Below the pieces are notes generated by a model. That model was not told the origin of the DNA, searched no databases, and worked only from the letters and a program-made list of their open reading frames with translations. 57,365 bases of DNA. It comes from JAAFJU01 sp043764895 (GTDB lineage Bacteria > Cyanobacteriota > Cyanobacteriia > Leptolyngbyales > Leptolyngbyaceae). The stretch is taken from contig JAYUJY010000227.1 of assembly GCA_043764895.1 (NCBI GenBank), positions 1-57,365 of the forward strand. Direction: 5' to 3'. The position numbers and the translations under genes were made by a program. The number at the start of each line of letters is the position of its first letter. Positions within the stretch are counted from its first letter, which is position 1. Shown here piece after piece: positions 39,954-48,808 of the stretch.

Positions 39954-41186
39954 ATGCAGCAAAGCAATATGCAGCAAAGCAATATACCGCTAGAGGGACA
40001 ACCAGAAAACCCATGGTTTAGCTGGTGGGGGAAGTTATCCCTTGGACTTAGAGCTGGGGCGATCGCATTGGCACTGCCACTCATCGTGCTCAATATCTGG
40101 GCTGCTTCTGCAATTTTCAGCTATTTCAATTCGCTCCTCGTCATTGTGATCGCGGCGTCGCTGCTCGCATTTCTGCTTAATTACCCGGTCAATGCGCTCC
40201 AGATCCAAGGCAGCAATCGCGAACGTGCCTCTATTGCGGTGTTTCTCGTATCGGTCTCGATTTTGCTGGGGTTGGGGGTGACGCTGGTTCCTTTGGCGCT
40301 CCAGCAAGCGGAGCAACTGATTTCAAGCTTGCCGAAGTGGATTGATTCGGGGAAGCAGCAGTTGTTGCTGTTCAATATGCAGCTTGAGGGCATGGGGTTC
40401 CCGTTAAATCTAGATGTGCTGACGGAGCAAATCATCGATCGGCTCAAAAGCCAACTTCAATCCATTACAGAAAAGGCGTTGAACATTGCGCTCTTTACGG
40501 TGACGAGTTTGATTGATTGGTTGCTGACGATCGTGCTGACCTTTTATCTCTTGCAGCATGGTGATGATCTGTGGACCAGCCTGTTGTCGTGGCTTCCGAG
40601 TCAGCTTCGTCAGCCGTTTTCCCAGACTCTGAGCCAAAGTTTTCAAAAGTTTTTCCTAGGGCAACTGATTCTAGCCACGTCGCTTGGATCGTCGCTAACG
40701 TTGGCATTTCTCTGGTTGCGGGTGCCCTTTGGTTTGCTCTTTGGGTTGACCATTGGGACAATCGCGCTGGTGCCGTTTGGCGGTTCTGTGGGAATTGCGC
40801 TAGTGACGCTCCTCGTTGCCCTGCGAGATTTTTGGCTGGGGGTCAAAGTGCTGACGACGGCGCTATTGGTGCAGCAAATCATCGAAAACATTGTGGCTCC
40901 TCGGGTGCTAGGAAGCATTACGGGCCTAAATCCGGTGTGGGTCTTTATTTCGATTCTGACGGGCGCTCGGGTCGGTGGACTGCTGGGGGTGATTATTGCG
41001 GTGCCAACGGCGGTTGTGATTAAGACGGCACTAGAGGCGATTCGGGTTCCGGATGTTGTCGAACCCTTGAATGAAGCCGTTACAGAACCGATCGCGCCTA
41101 TTCGTTTGATTGCTGAGGATTTGAGTATTAAGGCTGAAGAAGAGTCTAGGCCCGGTCCCTTAGCCCGCAACTCTGGGGGCACTTAA
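39954..41186 (+). CDS. AI-2E family (PerM-like) membrane transporter
   Basis: A 410-residue polytopic protein of the AI-2E/PerM family with about eight membrane helices: ALALPLIVLNIWAASAIFSYFN, LLVIVIAASLLAFLLNYPVN, IAVFLVSVSILLGLGVTLVP, and the conserved C-terminal block LVPFGGSVGIALVTLLVAL to GARVGGLLGVIIAVPTAVVIKTALE. Substrates are uncertain; E. coli TqsA exports AI-2, other members move ions. The start codon is duplicated: ATGCAGCAAAGCAAT occurs twice in tandem, so 39969 is an equal candidate. Confidence 0.9.
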   Translation: MQQSNMQQSNIPLEGQPENPWFSWWGKLSLGLRAGAIALALPLIVLNIWAASAIFSYFNSLLVIVIAASLLAFLLNYPVNALQIQGSNRERASIAVFLVSVSILLGLGVTLVPLALQQAEQLISSLPKWIDSGKQQLLLFNMQLEGMGFPLNLDVLTEQIIDRLKSQLQSITEKALNIALFTVTSLIDWLLTIVLTFYLLQHGDDLWTSLLSWLPSQLRQPFSQTLSQSFQKFFLGQLILATSLGSSLTLAFLWLRVPFGLLFGLTIGTIALVPFGGSVGIALVTLLVALRDFWLGVKVLTTALLVQQIIENIVAPRVLGSITGLNPVWVFISILTGARVGGLLGVIIAVPTAVVIKTALEAIRVPDVVEPLNEAVTEPIAPIRLIAEDLSIKAEEESRPGPLARNSGGT

Positions 41187-41254
41187 GTTTGCGATTCCAG
41201 ACCGATCGAAAGGGAGAACCTATTTCACAATTCGAGAAACAAGGGTGATGAAAA

Positions 41255-41458
41255 TAGTAGTCTGAGGCTTAAATAACCCAGCGATTCAACTCTTCCTCGT
41301 TGGGTTTGGGGCACATTGAGCGATTCCCTACAGATCCGGGTTCCAGAGAATGTAGGGGTTTGGCTCGCCGAACCCTAAACCCAACAAAGAAGCGATCTAA
41401 TAGCGGCCATCATTTTAATTGTTTGCCATACTGGGCTTATTTACGCCGTGTAGTACTA
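41255..41458. repeat. MITE-like hairpin repeat, copy 2
   Basis: 204 bp with termini TAGTAGTCTGAGGCTTAAATAA and, inverted, TAGTACTACACGGCGTAAATAA. Internal arms are GGGTTTGGGGCACATTGAGC and GGTTTGGCTCGCCGAACCC. Its right end TAGTACTA is shared with the next copy. Confidence 0.88.
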
Positions 41459-41635
41459 GTATCATGCGGCGTAAATAAGCCAGGTATTTAGAACCTCTTC
41501 GTTGGGTTTGGGGCACGGCGTGCCATGCCCCTACAAATCTATCTTTCCAGAAGACCGTAGGGGCATGGCTTGCCGTGCCCCAAACCCAATGAGGAAGAGT
41601 TGAATCGCTGGGCTTATTTACGCCGCAGACTACTA
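41457..41635. repeat. MITE-like hairpin repeat, copy 3 (abutting copy 2)
   Basis: 179 bp starting TAGTATCATGCGGCGTAAAT and ending ATTTACGCCGCAGACTACTA, so the terminal inverted repeats are well kept. The arms GGGTTTGGGGCACGGCGTGCC and GGCATGGCTTGCCGTGCCCC form a long stem. It directly follows copy 2, which suggests insertion at the end of an existing copy. Confidence 0.9.
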
Positions 41636-41805
41636 GGGTGATTGTTTTGTATGTCCGTCATGGTGTTCAAGCGCCGTTGACTGAAGCCAATCTTGAGGAC
41701 GATCGCCCCTTATCGTAGTCTTAGAGACTGAAAAACCCTTATCGAGCGATCGCCTAGTAGTTTTTGGATTGCACATTAAGATTTATGTAAACTACAATCA
41801 TTTTC

Positions 41806-41844
41806 ATAAAATAAAGGGGAATGGAATTCATCACTCCATTCCCC
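41806..41844 (-). terminator. Terminator of the CAAD gene
   Basis: Perfect 10-bp stem GGGGAATGGA (41816-41825) / TCCATTCCCC (41835-41844). On the minus strand it is followed by TTTATTTTATG, a T-rich tract, 45 bp after the stop of the CAAD protein gene. The stretch from 41636 to 41805 holds nothing recognisable. Confidence 0.85.
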
Positions 41845-41888
41845 TTCTTTGATTAGGTAACTCTGCACCTTAAAAGTCTATGCAAAAC

Positions 41889-42338
41889 TTACTTTTTACC
41901 AAAGCCATTTTTCTTACCGACTTCCTGTTTATTACCCAAAACCGAATCCTTCGTATTGGTAAACTTCTCATAAAATTCCTGACGCTTTTCAGACTTAAGC
42001 ATGAAGCGCGTGACAAACCATGCCGTATATCCTAAACCGACTAACTCAAGAATAGGTTCCACCAATGGAATCTCATTCAGTGCGCTGAGGAGTGCCAATG
42101 TGAGCTTAACAGCGATAATAGACCCAAACCCCAAGCCCAAGGAAATAATGAGCTGACGATATTCACTGAAAAAATCGCCCAGAATCGTATCTAGGTTGCT
42201 GACGACCTCTACACCCTTGCCCAACATGGCCTTCAATTCAGCAGTGCTATCCTCTTCACTCGTCACAGGAGCGAGGACACCCGCTGTCTCTAGGTCTGCT
42301 TCAACGCTCGCTTCCGCTACTTTTAAGTCGGTATTCAT
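41889..42338 (-). CDS. CAAD-domain (CURT1-like) thylakoid protein
   Basis: A 149-residue protein with an acidic N-terminal tail and a C-terminal CAAD domain: two close membrane helices (QLIISLGLGFGSIIAVKLTLALLSAL and VEPILELVGLGYTAWFVTRFML) and an amphipathic end (SEKRQEFYEKFTNTKDSVLG). CAAD domains occur on some cyanobacterial aminoacyl-tRNA synthetases and in CURT1 proteins, which curve thylakoid membranes. Start at MNTDLKV; seven further upstream codons are open. A strong hairpin terminator lies 45 bp behind the stop. Confidence 0.85.
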   Translation of the reverse strand: MNTDLKVAEASVEADLETAGVLAPVTSEEDSTAELKAMLGKGVEVVSNLDTILGDFFSEYRQLIISLGLGFGSIIAVKLTLALLSALNEIPLVEPILELVGLGYTAWFVTRFMLKSEKRQEFYEKFTNTKDSVLGNKQEVGKKNGFGKK

Positions 42339-42558
42339 AGTTTTCTTTATCCTGATCAACTAAGACCTGTTTATAATACTGCTTCTCCTGAAAATCAAGC
42401 CATCTCTTTTTAGATACAAGTTTAAACCCAAATCTATAGCCAAAATGCAGACGATCAGACCTGCAAGCTGGACGAAAGTTAGAGAGATGACGATGTTAAT
42501 CAGAGGTAAACTAGGAATGATGTTACGACAAAGTATCAGCGAGCAAGGTGAAACGACG

Positions 42559-43716
42559 ATGGATTTGCTGGAGTACCAGGCGAAGGAACTATTTCGATCG
42601 GTGGGCATTCCGGTCTTGGTCTCTCAACGAATCGAACGGGTTCAGGATTTGAAGCAGCTTACGATTCCCTACCCAGTCGTCCTGAAATCCCAAGTCTACA
42701 TTGGTGGACGAGGGCGGCTAGGCGGAATCCGGTTTGTAGATAACACCATCGATGCGATCGCCGCCGCTCAGATGATGTTTCAACTGCCACTTATGGGCGA
42801 AATCCCAACATCGCTCCTCGCAGAAGCCAAATTTTCGACTGAGCAGGAATTTTATCTGGCCGTAACCCTAAATCGATCGCTGCGGCGGCTCGTGTTGTTG
42901 GGTTCGATGCAGGGGGGATCGCAGGTTCGATCGGCCATTAACGCGGCCCATCAGGTGGTTGTGGAAGGGGAATTTTCGGCATTTTATGCGCGACGCCTCG
43001 CCTTGGACATGGGTCTGTCCGGCGTACTCATGACGACAGTTAGCGCTGTCATTGAAAAAATGTATTACCTCTTGGTCGAAAAAGACTTGGATCTCGTAGA
43101 GATTAATCCACTTGGCGTCGGACCCCAGGGAGACGTGATGGCCCTCGACGGCAAAATATCGGTAAACGACGGTGCTCTCGGACGCCACCCCGATCTCGCA
43201 GAACTCAGTCCAATTCCCTTGCTTGACCTGGATTACCCTCTTCTGACGGTGCAGCCGACGATGCATACCGATGGCGTCGTGGGGATCATCTGCAATGGGT
43301 CGGGGCTGACCATGGCGACTATGGACGGCTTCTATGACTCAGGTGGCAAGCCCAAGGCGTTTTTAAACCTCGGCAGCGAAACCAATCATCAGTGGCAAAC
43401 CGAAACTCTATGCGATCGACTGGTCCAAGGACTCATGGTCATGGCCCAACAGCCAGGGATTCAGGTGATTTTAGTGAACCTCGTCAGTGGTGTGGTGCCG
43501 GGTGAATCGATCGCTGAAGCCCTCCTGAGCGGCACGGCGGCGGTAGCCGAAACTGGATCAGCGGCACTCTCGTCGCCTCAAGTCATCTGTCGCTGGGCAG
43601 GACCCGACTACGACCGCGCAGCCTCACTGCTGAAGCTGTCCTCGGTTTGCCTATGCGAGGAACTTGATGTCACAATCTCACAGGTTTTCCAGCGTGTTAA
43701 ACTTAAGAAAACCTAA
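42559..43716 (+). CDS. sucC: Succinyl-CoA synthetase beta subunit (ATP-grasp)
   Basis: A 385-residue ATP-grasp subunit beginning MDLLEYQAKELFRSVGIPVL, the conserved SucC start; an in-frame ATG at 42445 would add 38 non-homologous residues. It shows the nucleotide-site strand LKSQVYIGGRGRLGGI, EINPLGVGPQGDVMALDGKISVND, and the C-terminal CoA-ligase domain GIICNGSGLTMATMDGFYDSGGKPKAFLNLG. With SucD it interconverts succinyl-CoA and succinate with ATP formation. SucD follows after 197 bp. Confidence 0.9.
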   Translation: MDLLEYQAKELFRSVGIPVLVSQRIERVQDLKQLTIPYPVVLKSQVYIGGRGRLGGIRFVDNTIDAIAAAQMMFQLPLMGEIPTSLLAEAKFSTEQEFYLAVTLNRSLRRLVLLGSMQGGSQVRSAINAAHQVVVEGEFSAFYARRLALDMGLSGVLMTTVSAVIEKMYYLLVEKDLDLVEINPLGVGPQGDVMALDGKISVNDGALGRHPDLAELSPIPLLDLDYPLLTVQPTMHTDGVVGIICNGSGLTMATMDGFYDSGGKPKAFLNLGSETNHQWQTETLCDRLVQGLMVMAQQPGIQVILVNLVSGVVPGESIAEALLSGTAAVAETGSAALSSPQVICRWAGPDYDRAASLLKLSSVCLCEELDVTISQVFQRVKLKKT

Positions 43717-43913
43717 TCTTAATTTCCTCTTACGGAAAAGCTGAGATGATCGAGTAAGTAGAAATACTAGACAAATAGTTTACGAACGTAGAAATACAGG
43801 TGCAGAGCCAGGTAAATGGTTCTTTTTGGAGCTATTGGTTGCGTGATGGTACGGATATGTCAATCTCAATCTAAAGCTAATGTTAAGGCTCAGATGGGTA
43901 TTCGGTCGTTCTT

Positions 43914-44864
43914 ATGATTTTTAATCTCGATAGTCAAGTCATTGTCCAAGGTATAACAGAACCAATCGGTCAGACGTATGTTCCCCTGATTTGTGCGTAT
44001 GGGACGAAAGTGGTGGCCGGGGTGAGTCCTGGATATGGCGGGATAGCGTGCGGAGCCGTTCCGGTGTTTGACATGGTGGAGCAGGTCGTCCTTAAGTTTG
44101 GTCGTGTCGATATCTCGTTGATCTGCACCCATCCCTATGACGTATTGGATGCGGCCACGGAAGCAATCCGTGCAGGCGTTAGGCATCTCATCATCATTAG
44201 TCAAGGCGTGCCGCCCGTGGACATGATTCACTTAATACAGCAGGCTGAGGCTACCGATACCCTGCTAGTAGGAGCCAATGGACCGGGCGTGATTGTACCC
44301 GGTAAGCTTCTCTTGGGCATCCATCCGCCGATGTTCTATACGCCGGGACGGGTCGGGTTGCTCACGCGGAATGGCCCGCTGACCTACGATATTGCCCGCA
44401 CCCTAACCAAAGCGGGGATGGGTCAGTCCATTGGCGTCAGCATTGGGTCGGATTCGATCGTCGGATCTACTTTTCAGCAATGGCTCCAAATCCTAGAGGA
44501 AGATGAGAACACCGATGCGATCGTTCTAGTCGGTGAAATTGGCGGCGATAGTGAGGAACTTGCTGCTCATTATATAGCACACTCTATCGATAAGCCTGTT
44601 ATTGCCTATATTGCTGGACATACGGCTCCTCGCGACAGGCGCCTAGGCCATGCCGGAACCATTATCGAAGCCAAAGGGGGTGACTTTGGGGCGGATCTGG
44701 GGACTGCGGAGAGTAAAGTCGCGGCCTTAAAGCAAGCGGGAGTCCCGGTCGCCGATCGTCCGAGCCAAATACCCGATCTGTTGCGTCGAGTGCTTCAGCC
44801 AAAACGTAGCCGATCGACCACTCAGAAGGCTAAGACTCCTCGATCGGAGATGTCAGTCGGGTAG
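43914..44864 (+). CDS. sucD: Succinyl-CoA synthetase alpha subunit
   Basis: A 316-residue subunit. N-terminal CoA-binding Rossmann domain (SQVIVQGITEPIGQTYVPLICAYGTKVVAGVSPG), then GANGPGVIVPGKLLLGIHPP, and the ligase domain with the active-site His in RRLGHAGTIIEAKGGDFG. The His that becomes phosphorylated is present. Pairs with the sucC gene 197 bp upstream. The C-terminal 20 residues are basic and variable. A strong terminator follows. Confidence 0.9.
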   Translation: MIFNLDSQVIVQGITEPIGQTYVPLICAYGTKVVAGVSPGYGGIACGAVPVFDMVEQVVLKFGRVDISLICTHPYDVLDAATEAIRAGVRHLIIISQGVPPVDMIHLIQQAEATDTLLVGANGPGVIVPGKLLLGIHPPMFYTPGRVGLLTRNGPLTYDIARTLTKAGMGQSIGVSIGSDSIVGSTFQQWLQILEEDENTDAIVLVGEIGGDSEELAAHYIAHSIDKPVIAYIAGHTAPRDRRLGHAGTIIEAKGGDFGADLGTAESKVAALKQAGVPVADRPSQIPDLLRRVLQPKRSRSTTQKAKTPRSEMSVG

Positions 44865-44899
44865 TGATTTAAAATAGATCTTAAAAAAAGTCTTAAATA

Positions 44900-44923
44900 A
44901 AAGCCCCCAGAATTGGGGGCTTT
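44900..44923. terminator. Bidirectional terminator between sucD and lexA
   Basis: Stem AAAGCCCCC / GGGGGCTTT with loop AGAATT, flanked by A-rich sequence on the left and TTTAAATTTT on the right. It serves the convergent sucD and lexA genes. Confidence 0.88.
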
Positions 44924-44963
44924 AAATTTTGGATGAATGACTAAAGGTATATCTACAGCCTTT

Positions 44964-45596
44964 CTATTTGTAATCCCGCCAGACGGCGATCAAAATTCCC
45001 TGAACGTCCACATCCACCGCTTTCAACTCTGTAATGGGATACAGATCACGATCGGGGTTTCCAGGCATTAGAGTGACCTTTGCACCTTTCTTCTGGAAGT
45101 ACTTAAGGGTCGTTTTGCCTTGGACATGGGCCGCCACGATCGCGCCATTTTTCACGGTCTTGGGATCCGTTACGGGCTGCATAATCACGGTGTCACCATC
45201 GTCTATTAATGCCTCGATCATACTGTGACCTCGGACCTTCAGCGCAAAGTGCCCTGGCTTTAGCATCAAGTTGCCAAAATCTAGCATTTCGACTTCAGTG
45301 TCATGAAAGGTTTCCACAAGACTAGTCGCCGCGATCGCCCCTACGACTGGAATCCCTTGAGGCCGCTGGTGCAGCAACCGAATGGTTCGCGCCTGACCCT
45401 CTTCCCAAATGATGTAGCCTTTTTTCTTCAGATGCTCAAGGCGGCTCTGAACCGGGGCGGGGGATTTTAGGCTCATGGCCCGCATCATCTGCCGAATCGA
45501 GGGCGAATGCTGCTTAATCCCAATGTACTCCACGAGCCATTCATAGAGCTGCTGCTGCGCCTCGGTCAGCGCTTCCAAACGTTCTAGAGATTCCAT
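44964..45596 (-). CDS. lexA: LexA-family repressor
   Basis: A 210-residue LexA protein. The winged-helix N-terminus is LTEAQQQLYEWLVEYIGIKQHSPSIRQMMRAM... then RLEHLKKKGYIIWEEGQARTIRLL. The S24 peptidase part has Ser in VRGHSMIEALIDDGD and Lys in GKTTLKYFQKKG. The self-cleavage bond, Ala-Gly in most LexA, is here Ala-Thr (VVGAIAATSLVE). Start at ATG 45596; a GTG 11 codons upstream is possible. In cyanobacteria LexA often regulates redox, carbon or fatty-acid genes rather than SOS. Confidence 0.92.
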   Translation of the reverse strand: MESLERLEALTEAQQQLYEWLVEYIGIKQHSPSIRQMMRAMSLKSPAPVQSRLEHLKKKGYIIWEEGQARTIRLLHQRPQGIPVVGAIAATSLVETFHDTEVEMLDFGNLMLKPGHFALKVRGHSMIEALIDDGDTVIMQPVTDPKTVKNGAIVAAHVQGKTTLKYFQKKGAKVTLMPGNPDRDLYPITELKAVDVDVQGILIAVWRDYK

Positions 45597-45670
45597 ATAG
45601 GTTGACGCGAAATGGGTGGATTGGGTCACTGAAACCAGTCGTGAGATCGGTTCTATTTAACGAACATTAT

Positions 45671-45684
45671 AGAACACTTGTATC
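45671..45684. promoter_or_regulatory. Candidate LexA box upstream of lexA
   Basis: AGAACACTTGTATC resembles the complement of the Anabaena-type LexA box AGTACTAATGTTCT (10 of 14 positions, AGAAC-N4-GTA core). It lies 75 bp before the chosen lexA start and also upstream of the divergent gene at 45758. Autoregulation is the usual pattern. Confidence 0.35.
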
Positions 45685-45757
45685 CTAAAACATTTGAACT
45701 GTCTAGAGGGAGTTTAGAAAGATTTATGATGGGGAGAATTTGGGGAGGGTTTTGGTG

Positions 45758-47098
45758 ATGACGCGAGGATTATTTGGATTATTTTGGCAAGGGCCGCGTG
45801 ATGGGTCGGGGTTGCGATCGGGGTTGCGATCGGGATTGCGATCGGGATTTCTGCTGCTCTGTGGGTTTCTGCTCGTCACGATGGTGAGCTGTGGGGACTT
45901 TGGGGGGCCGCGCGATCGCCGATCGGTCGTAGAATTTTGGACGATGCAGTTGCAGCCACAGTATACCGAGTACTTCGATCGGCTAATTGCTCAGTTTGAA
46001 ACCGAAAACCCGACGGTGCGCATTGATTGGGTCGATGTGCCCTGGTCTGGGATGGAGAGTAAGATTCTTACCGCTGTGGCCGCCAAAACTGCGCCCGATG
46101 TCGTGAACCTCAATCCGGGGTTTGCGTCGCAGTTGGCGAGTAAGGGCGCTTGGCTGGACTTGAGCGATCGAATCCCGCTGCCCCAACAGCAGCAATATCT
46201 CCCGAAAATCTGGAACGCCAGCACTATCGATGGCCGCACCTTCGGGATTCCGTGGTACTTGACAACCAGAATTGCGCTGTACAACCGAGACCTATGGACG
46301 AAAGCCGGGTTCGATGCGCCGCCTGGAGATTTTACGGGATTGATGGCGGCAGCTCGGCAGATGAAGGCTAAAACGGGGAAATATGCGTTTTTTACCACCG
46401 TAGTGCCGACGGATTCTGGCGAGATTCTGGAATCCATGGTGCAGCGCGGCATGAGCCTCGTCGATGGCGATCGCAAAGCCGCTTTCGATACCACCCTGGG
46501 CCGAAAGGTGTTTGGTGATTGGGTGACGTTGTACCGAGAGAATTTAGTGCCGAAGGAAGTGCTGACGGAAGGCTATCGCTATGGGTTAGACCTGTATCAG
46601 CGCGGCGAAACGGCCCTAGTGTCAGCCAACCCTGACTTTCTGAAAACCCTCTTGAAGAATGCACCCACGATCGCCGAAGCCACGATCGCCGTGCCTCAAA
46701 TCACAGCAGAAACGGGGAAACGCAACGTGGCCGTCATGAACTTAGTGATTCCAAAGGACACTGATCAGCCCGATTCCGCACTAAAGTTTGCGCTGTTTGT
46801 CGCTAACAACGAGCATCAGCTCGCCTTTGCCAAAGCCGCCAACGTCCTACCATCTACCCAGGCTGCTCTCAGCGATCCCCAGTTCAGCCAGCTTCCTCCG
46901 AGTCCCAGTGCGATCGATCGGGCGCGTCTCGTCAGTGCCCGTCAGCTTGAGAGCGCTGAAGTCCTCGTTCCCGCCATGAAAGATCTCAAACGGCTCCAAA
47001 AAACCCTCTACGAAAATCTCCAATCCGCCATGCTCGGACAAAAAGACGTCGATCGTGCTCTTCAAGATGCTGCCCGGATTTGGAACGAAGGAGGCTAA
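45758..47098 (+). CDS. Sugar ABC transporter substrate-binding lipoprotein
   Basis: A 446-residue family 1 solute-binding protein. It has a lipoprotein signal (LLLCGFLLVTMVSC, acylated Cys near residue 45), then VEFWTMQLQPQYTEYFDRLIAQFETENPTVRIDWVDVPW, AAKTAPDVVNLNPGFASQLASKGAWLDLS and FGIPWYLTTRIALYNRDLW, as in MalE/UgpB-like proteins. Start at ATG 45758 behind GGGAGG. The n-region of the signal has a 12-bp tandem repeat (Arg-Ser-Gly-Leu) and is unusually long. Permease genes are not adjacent. Confidence 0.9.
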   Translation: MTRGLFGLFWQGPRDGSGLRSGLRSGLRSGFLLLCGFLLVTMVSCGDFGGPRDRRSVVEFWTMQLQPQYTEYFDRLIAQFETENPTVRIDWVDVPWSGMESKILTAVAAKTAPDVVNLNPGFASQLASKGAWLDLSDRIPLPQQQQYLPKIWNASTIDGRTFGIPWYLTTRIALYNRDLWTKAGFDAPPGDFTGLMAAARQMKAKTGKYAFFTTVVPTDSGEILESMVQRGMSLVDGDRKAAFDTTLGRKVFGDWVTLYRENLVPKEVLTEGYRYGLDLYQRGETALVSANPDFLKTLLKNAPTIAEATIAVPQITAETGKRNVAVMNLVIPKDTDQPDSALKFALFVANNEHQLAFAKAANVLPSTQAALSDPQFSQLPPSPSAIDRARLVSARQLESAEVLVPAMKDLKRLQKTLYENLQSAMLGQKDVDRALQDAARIWNEGG

Positions 47099-47130
47099 TC
47101 GATCGCCCACTGTTGTAGGTAAACACCCAC

Positions 47131-47766
47131 TTATTTCACGAACAGCGTCAGTAGCCACAGCACTAGACAAATTCCCCAAGTCCTCACCACGTCACCACTA
47201 AAGGCACCGCCCGGAACAAGAGCAAGAGCACCTGGAAACAGACTCAAGACAACAACGCCTAAGAGATAGCCCAGCACCACGCCCCCAAATCCTGCCAGTA
47301 CTGCCGCCCCCAGATGGCGACTCTTCCGGTAAATTCCATAGATTGCGCCACCCGTCGCGAGAAACGCCACCAGATTAAAGACTTGTGCCGTGGGAGAAAA
47401 AGCCGTAACAACCGCTAAAGCGATCGCCACTAGGGTCGGAATCGTCAGATCTGCCGTCTCTGGTTTCGCGAAGAAATCGGACGCGGTGAACGTCGTCGGA
47501 AGGCTCGGCATGGAGAGCTTGGGCATTTTGGGCAGGGTAGATGGCGTTTTTTCCGCAAAACGAATGTCATCCGGCACCTTGATTTTGCCTTCTTGTCGGA
47601 GCTTTAGCCGCTGCATCAGCACCGCATCATAGGCCGCTTCTATTTGCGCCGATCGCCTTGGATCGCTTTTATTCTCTTTAAGAAGGCGATCGCGAACATT
47701 CTGAACCTCTTCAAAGCTCGCCAATTCGGTTACGCCTAAGGTCTCGTAGGGACTGTGATCACTCAT
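47131..47766 (-). CDS. CPP1-like family protein
   Basis: A 211-residue membrane protein with a J-like N-terminal domain (SPYETLGVTELASFEEVQNVRDRLLKENKSDPRRSAQIEAAYDAVLMQRLKLRQEGKIKVPDDIRFAEK) and about four C-terminal helices. It matches the family of plant CPP1 (chaperone-like protein of protochlorophyllide oxidoreductase). In cyanobacteria the role is unsettled, probably pigment-enzyme or membrane-protein handling. It is convergent with the substrate-binding protein gene. Confidence 0.9.
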   Translation of the reverse strand: MSDHSPYETLGVTELASFEEVQNVRDRLLKENKSDPRRSAQIEAAYDAVLMQRLKLRQEGKIKVPDDIRFAEKTPSTLPKMPKLSMPSLPTTFTASDFFAKPETADLTIPTLVAIALAVVTAFSPTAQVFNLVAFLATGGAIYGIYRKSRHLGAAVLAGFGGVVLGYLLGVVVLSLFPGALALVPGGAFSGDVVRTWGICLVLWLLTLFVK

Positions 47767-48076
47767 AGTTATTGCAAGCCAATTGACTTTCCTATCAATT
47801 ATAGAGTAGACCCGTTTCTTTGGGCGTCACATCAGCAGTATGACGGCTGAGTGAATAAGTTTCTCCATCATAGGTGATATGTTCTTGGCAAGGTGAGGCA
47901 TGCTCATTTTATCAATAATTCACATTGAGCCAAAAACCATCGGATCTTGATGAGGTTTCTTTAATTAGAGAATTCTGGCATTATAGAATAGCTAAAAAGC
48001 GACTTTGAGCCTAAGATCAGTTTTGGGCAAAGTTTTTCAATTTTCATGAGATATTTAAGCGTTAAGGTTATTGGTT

Positions 48077-48790
48077 ATGGCTCAAGCCAAGATTCTAGTC
48101 GTCGATGACGAAACTGCAATCCGAAATCTCATTCATCGATTTCTCAGCAAGCAGGACTACCAGGTGGAGTCAGCGGAGGATGGCAAGAGTGCCCTCGCGA
48201 CGTTTGAAAGCTTCAATCCTGATTTAGTCATCCTGGATGTCAATTTGCCCGATGCGAATGGCTACACGCTCTGTCAAGAGATGCAGAGTCGGACGGGGGT
48301 ATTTATCCTCATGCTGACGAGCCGGACTGATGAGTCTGACAAAGTTCGGGCCTTCACTCAAGGCGCAGATGACTACATTACCAAGCCCTTTAGTCTGGTG
48401 GAACTCGGTGCCCGAATTGGTGCAATTCTGAAGCGTCAGCGCACGGTTACGACGGCAGAGCAGCAGTGCCTCGTGTTTAGCAATTTGGTCATTGACCCGG
48501 TGCGGCGTGAAGTGAAGCTCAATGAGGACTTGGTGCCGTTGACCGCGCTGGAGTTTGATTTGCTGCATTTCTTGGCGGGCAACCCCGGTCGGGTATGGCG
48601 TCGATCGGACCTGATTCAACAGGTGTGGGACTATGAGTACGTGGGCGATCAGCGGGTCGTGGATGTTCATATCGGCCAGATTCGCAAAAAGATTGAAATT
48701 GATACCAGTCAGCCCGCCTTGATCCAAACCGTTCGGGGCGTCGGGTACAAGTTTGAGTCACCTGAGATGGTTGCTGAAGCGTTGGCTTAG
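48077..48790 (+). CDS. OmpR/PhoB-type response regulator
   Basis: A 237-residue regulator beginning MAQAKILVVDDETAIRNL. The receiver has Asp in LVILDVNLPDANG, Thr in LMLTSRTDESDKV and Lys in DDYITKPFSLVEL. The C-terminal winged helix has LTALEFDLLHFLAGNPGRVWRRSDLIQQVW and DVHIGQIRKKIE...IQTVRGVGYKF. A TTG two codons upstream is less likely than the ATG. No kinase is adjacent. It is not RpaB (different N-terminus); it may be an NblR/RppA-like member but I do not assign it. Confidence 0.92.
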   Translation: MAQAKILVVDDETAIRNLIHRFLSKQDYQVESAEDGKSALATFESFNPDLVILDVNLPDANGYTLCQEMQSRTGVFILMLTSRTDESDKVRAFTQGADDYITKPFSLVELGARIGAILKRQRTVTTAEQQCLVFSNLVIDPVRREVKLNEDLVPLTALEFDLLHFLAGNPGRVWRRSDLIQQVWDYEYVGDQRVVDVHIGQIRKKIEIDTSQPALIQTVRGVGYKFESPEMVAEALA

Positions 48791-48808
48791 TCGGTTTTGA
48801 AAGACCGC

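Noticed and set aside
40643..41182. 179-codon minus-strand frame opposite the AI-2E transporter gene
   Set aside because: Antisense shadow; the plus-strand protein has a full family match.
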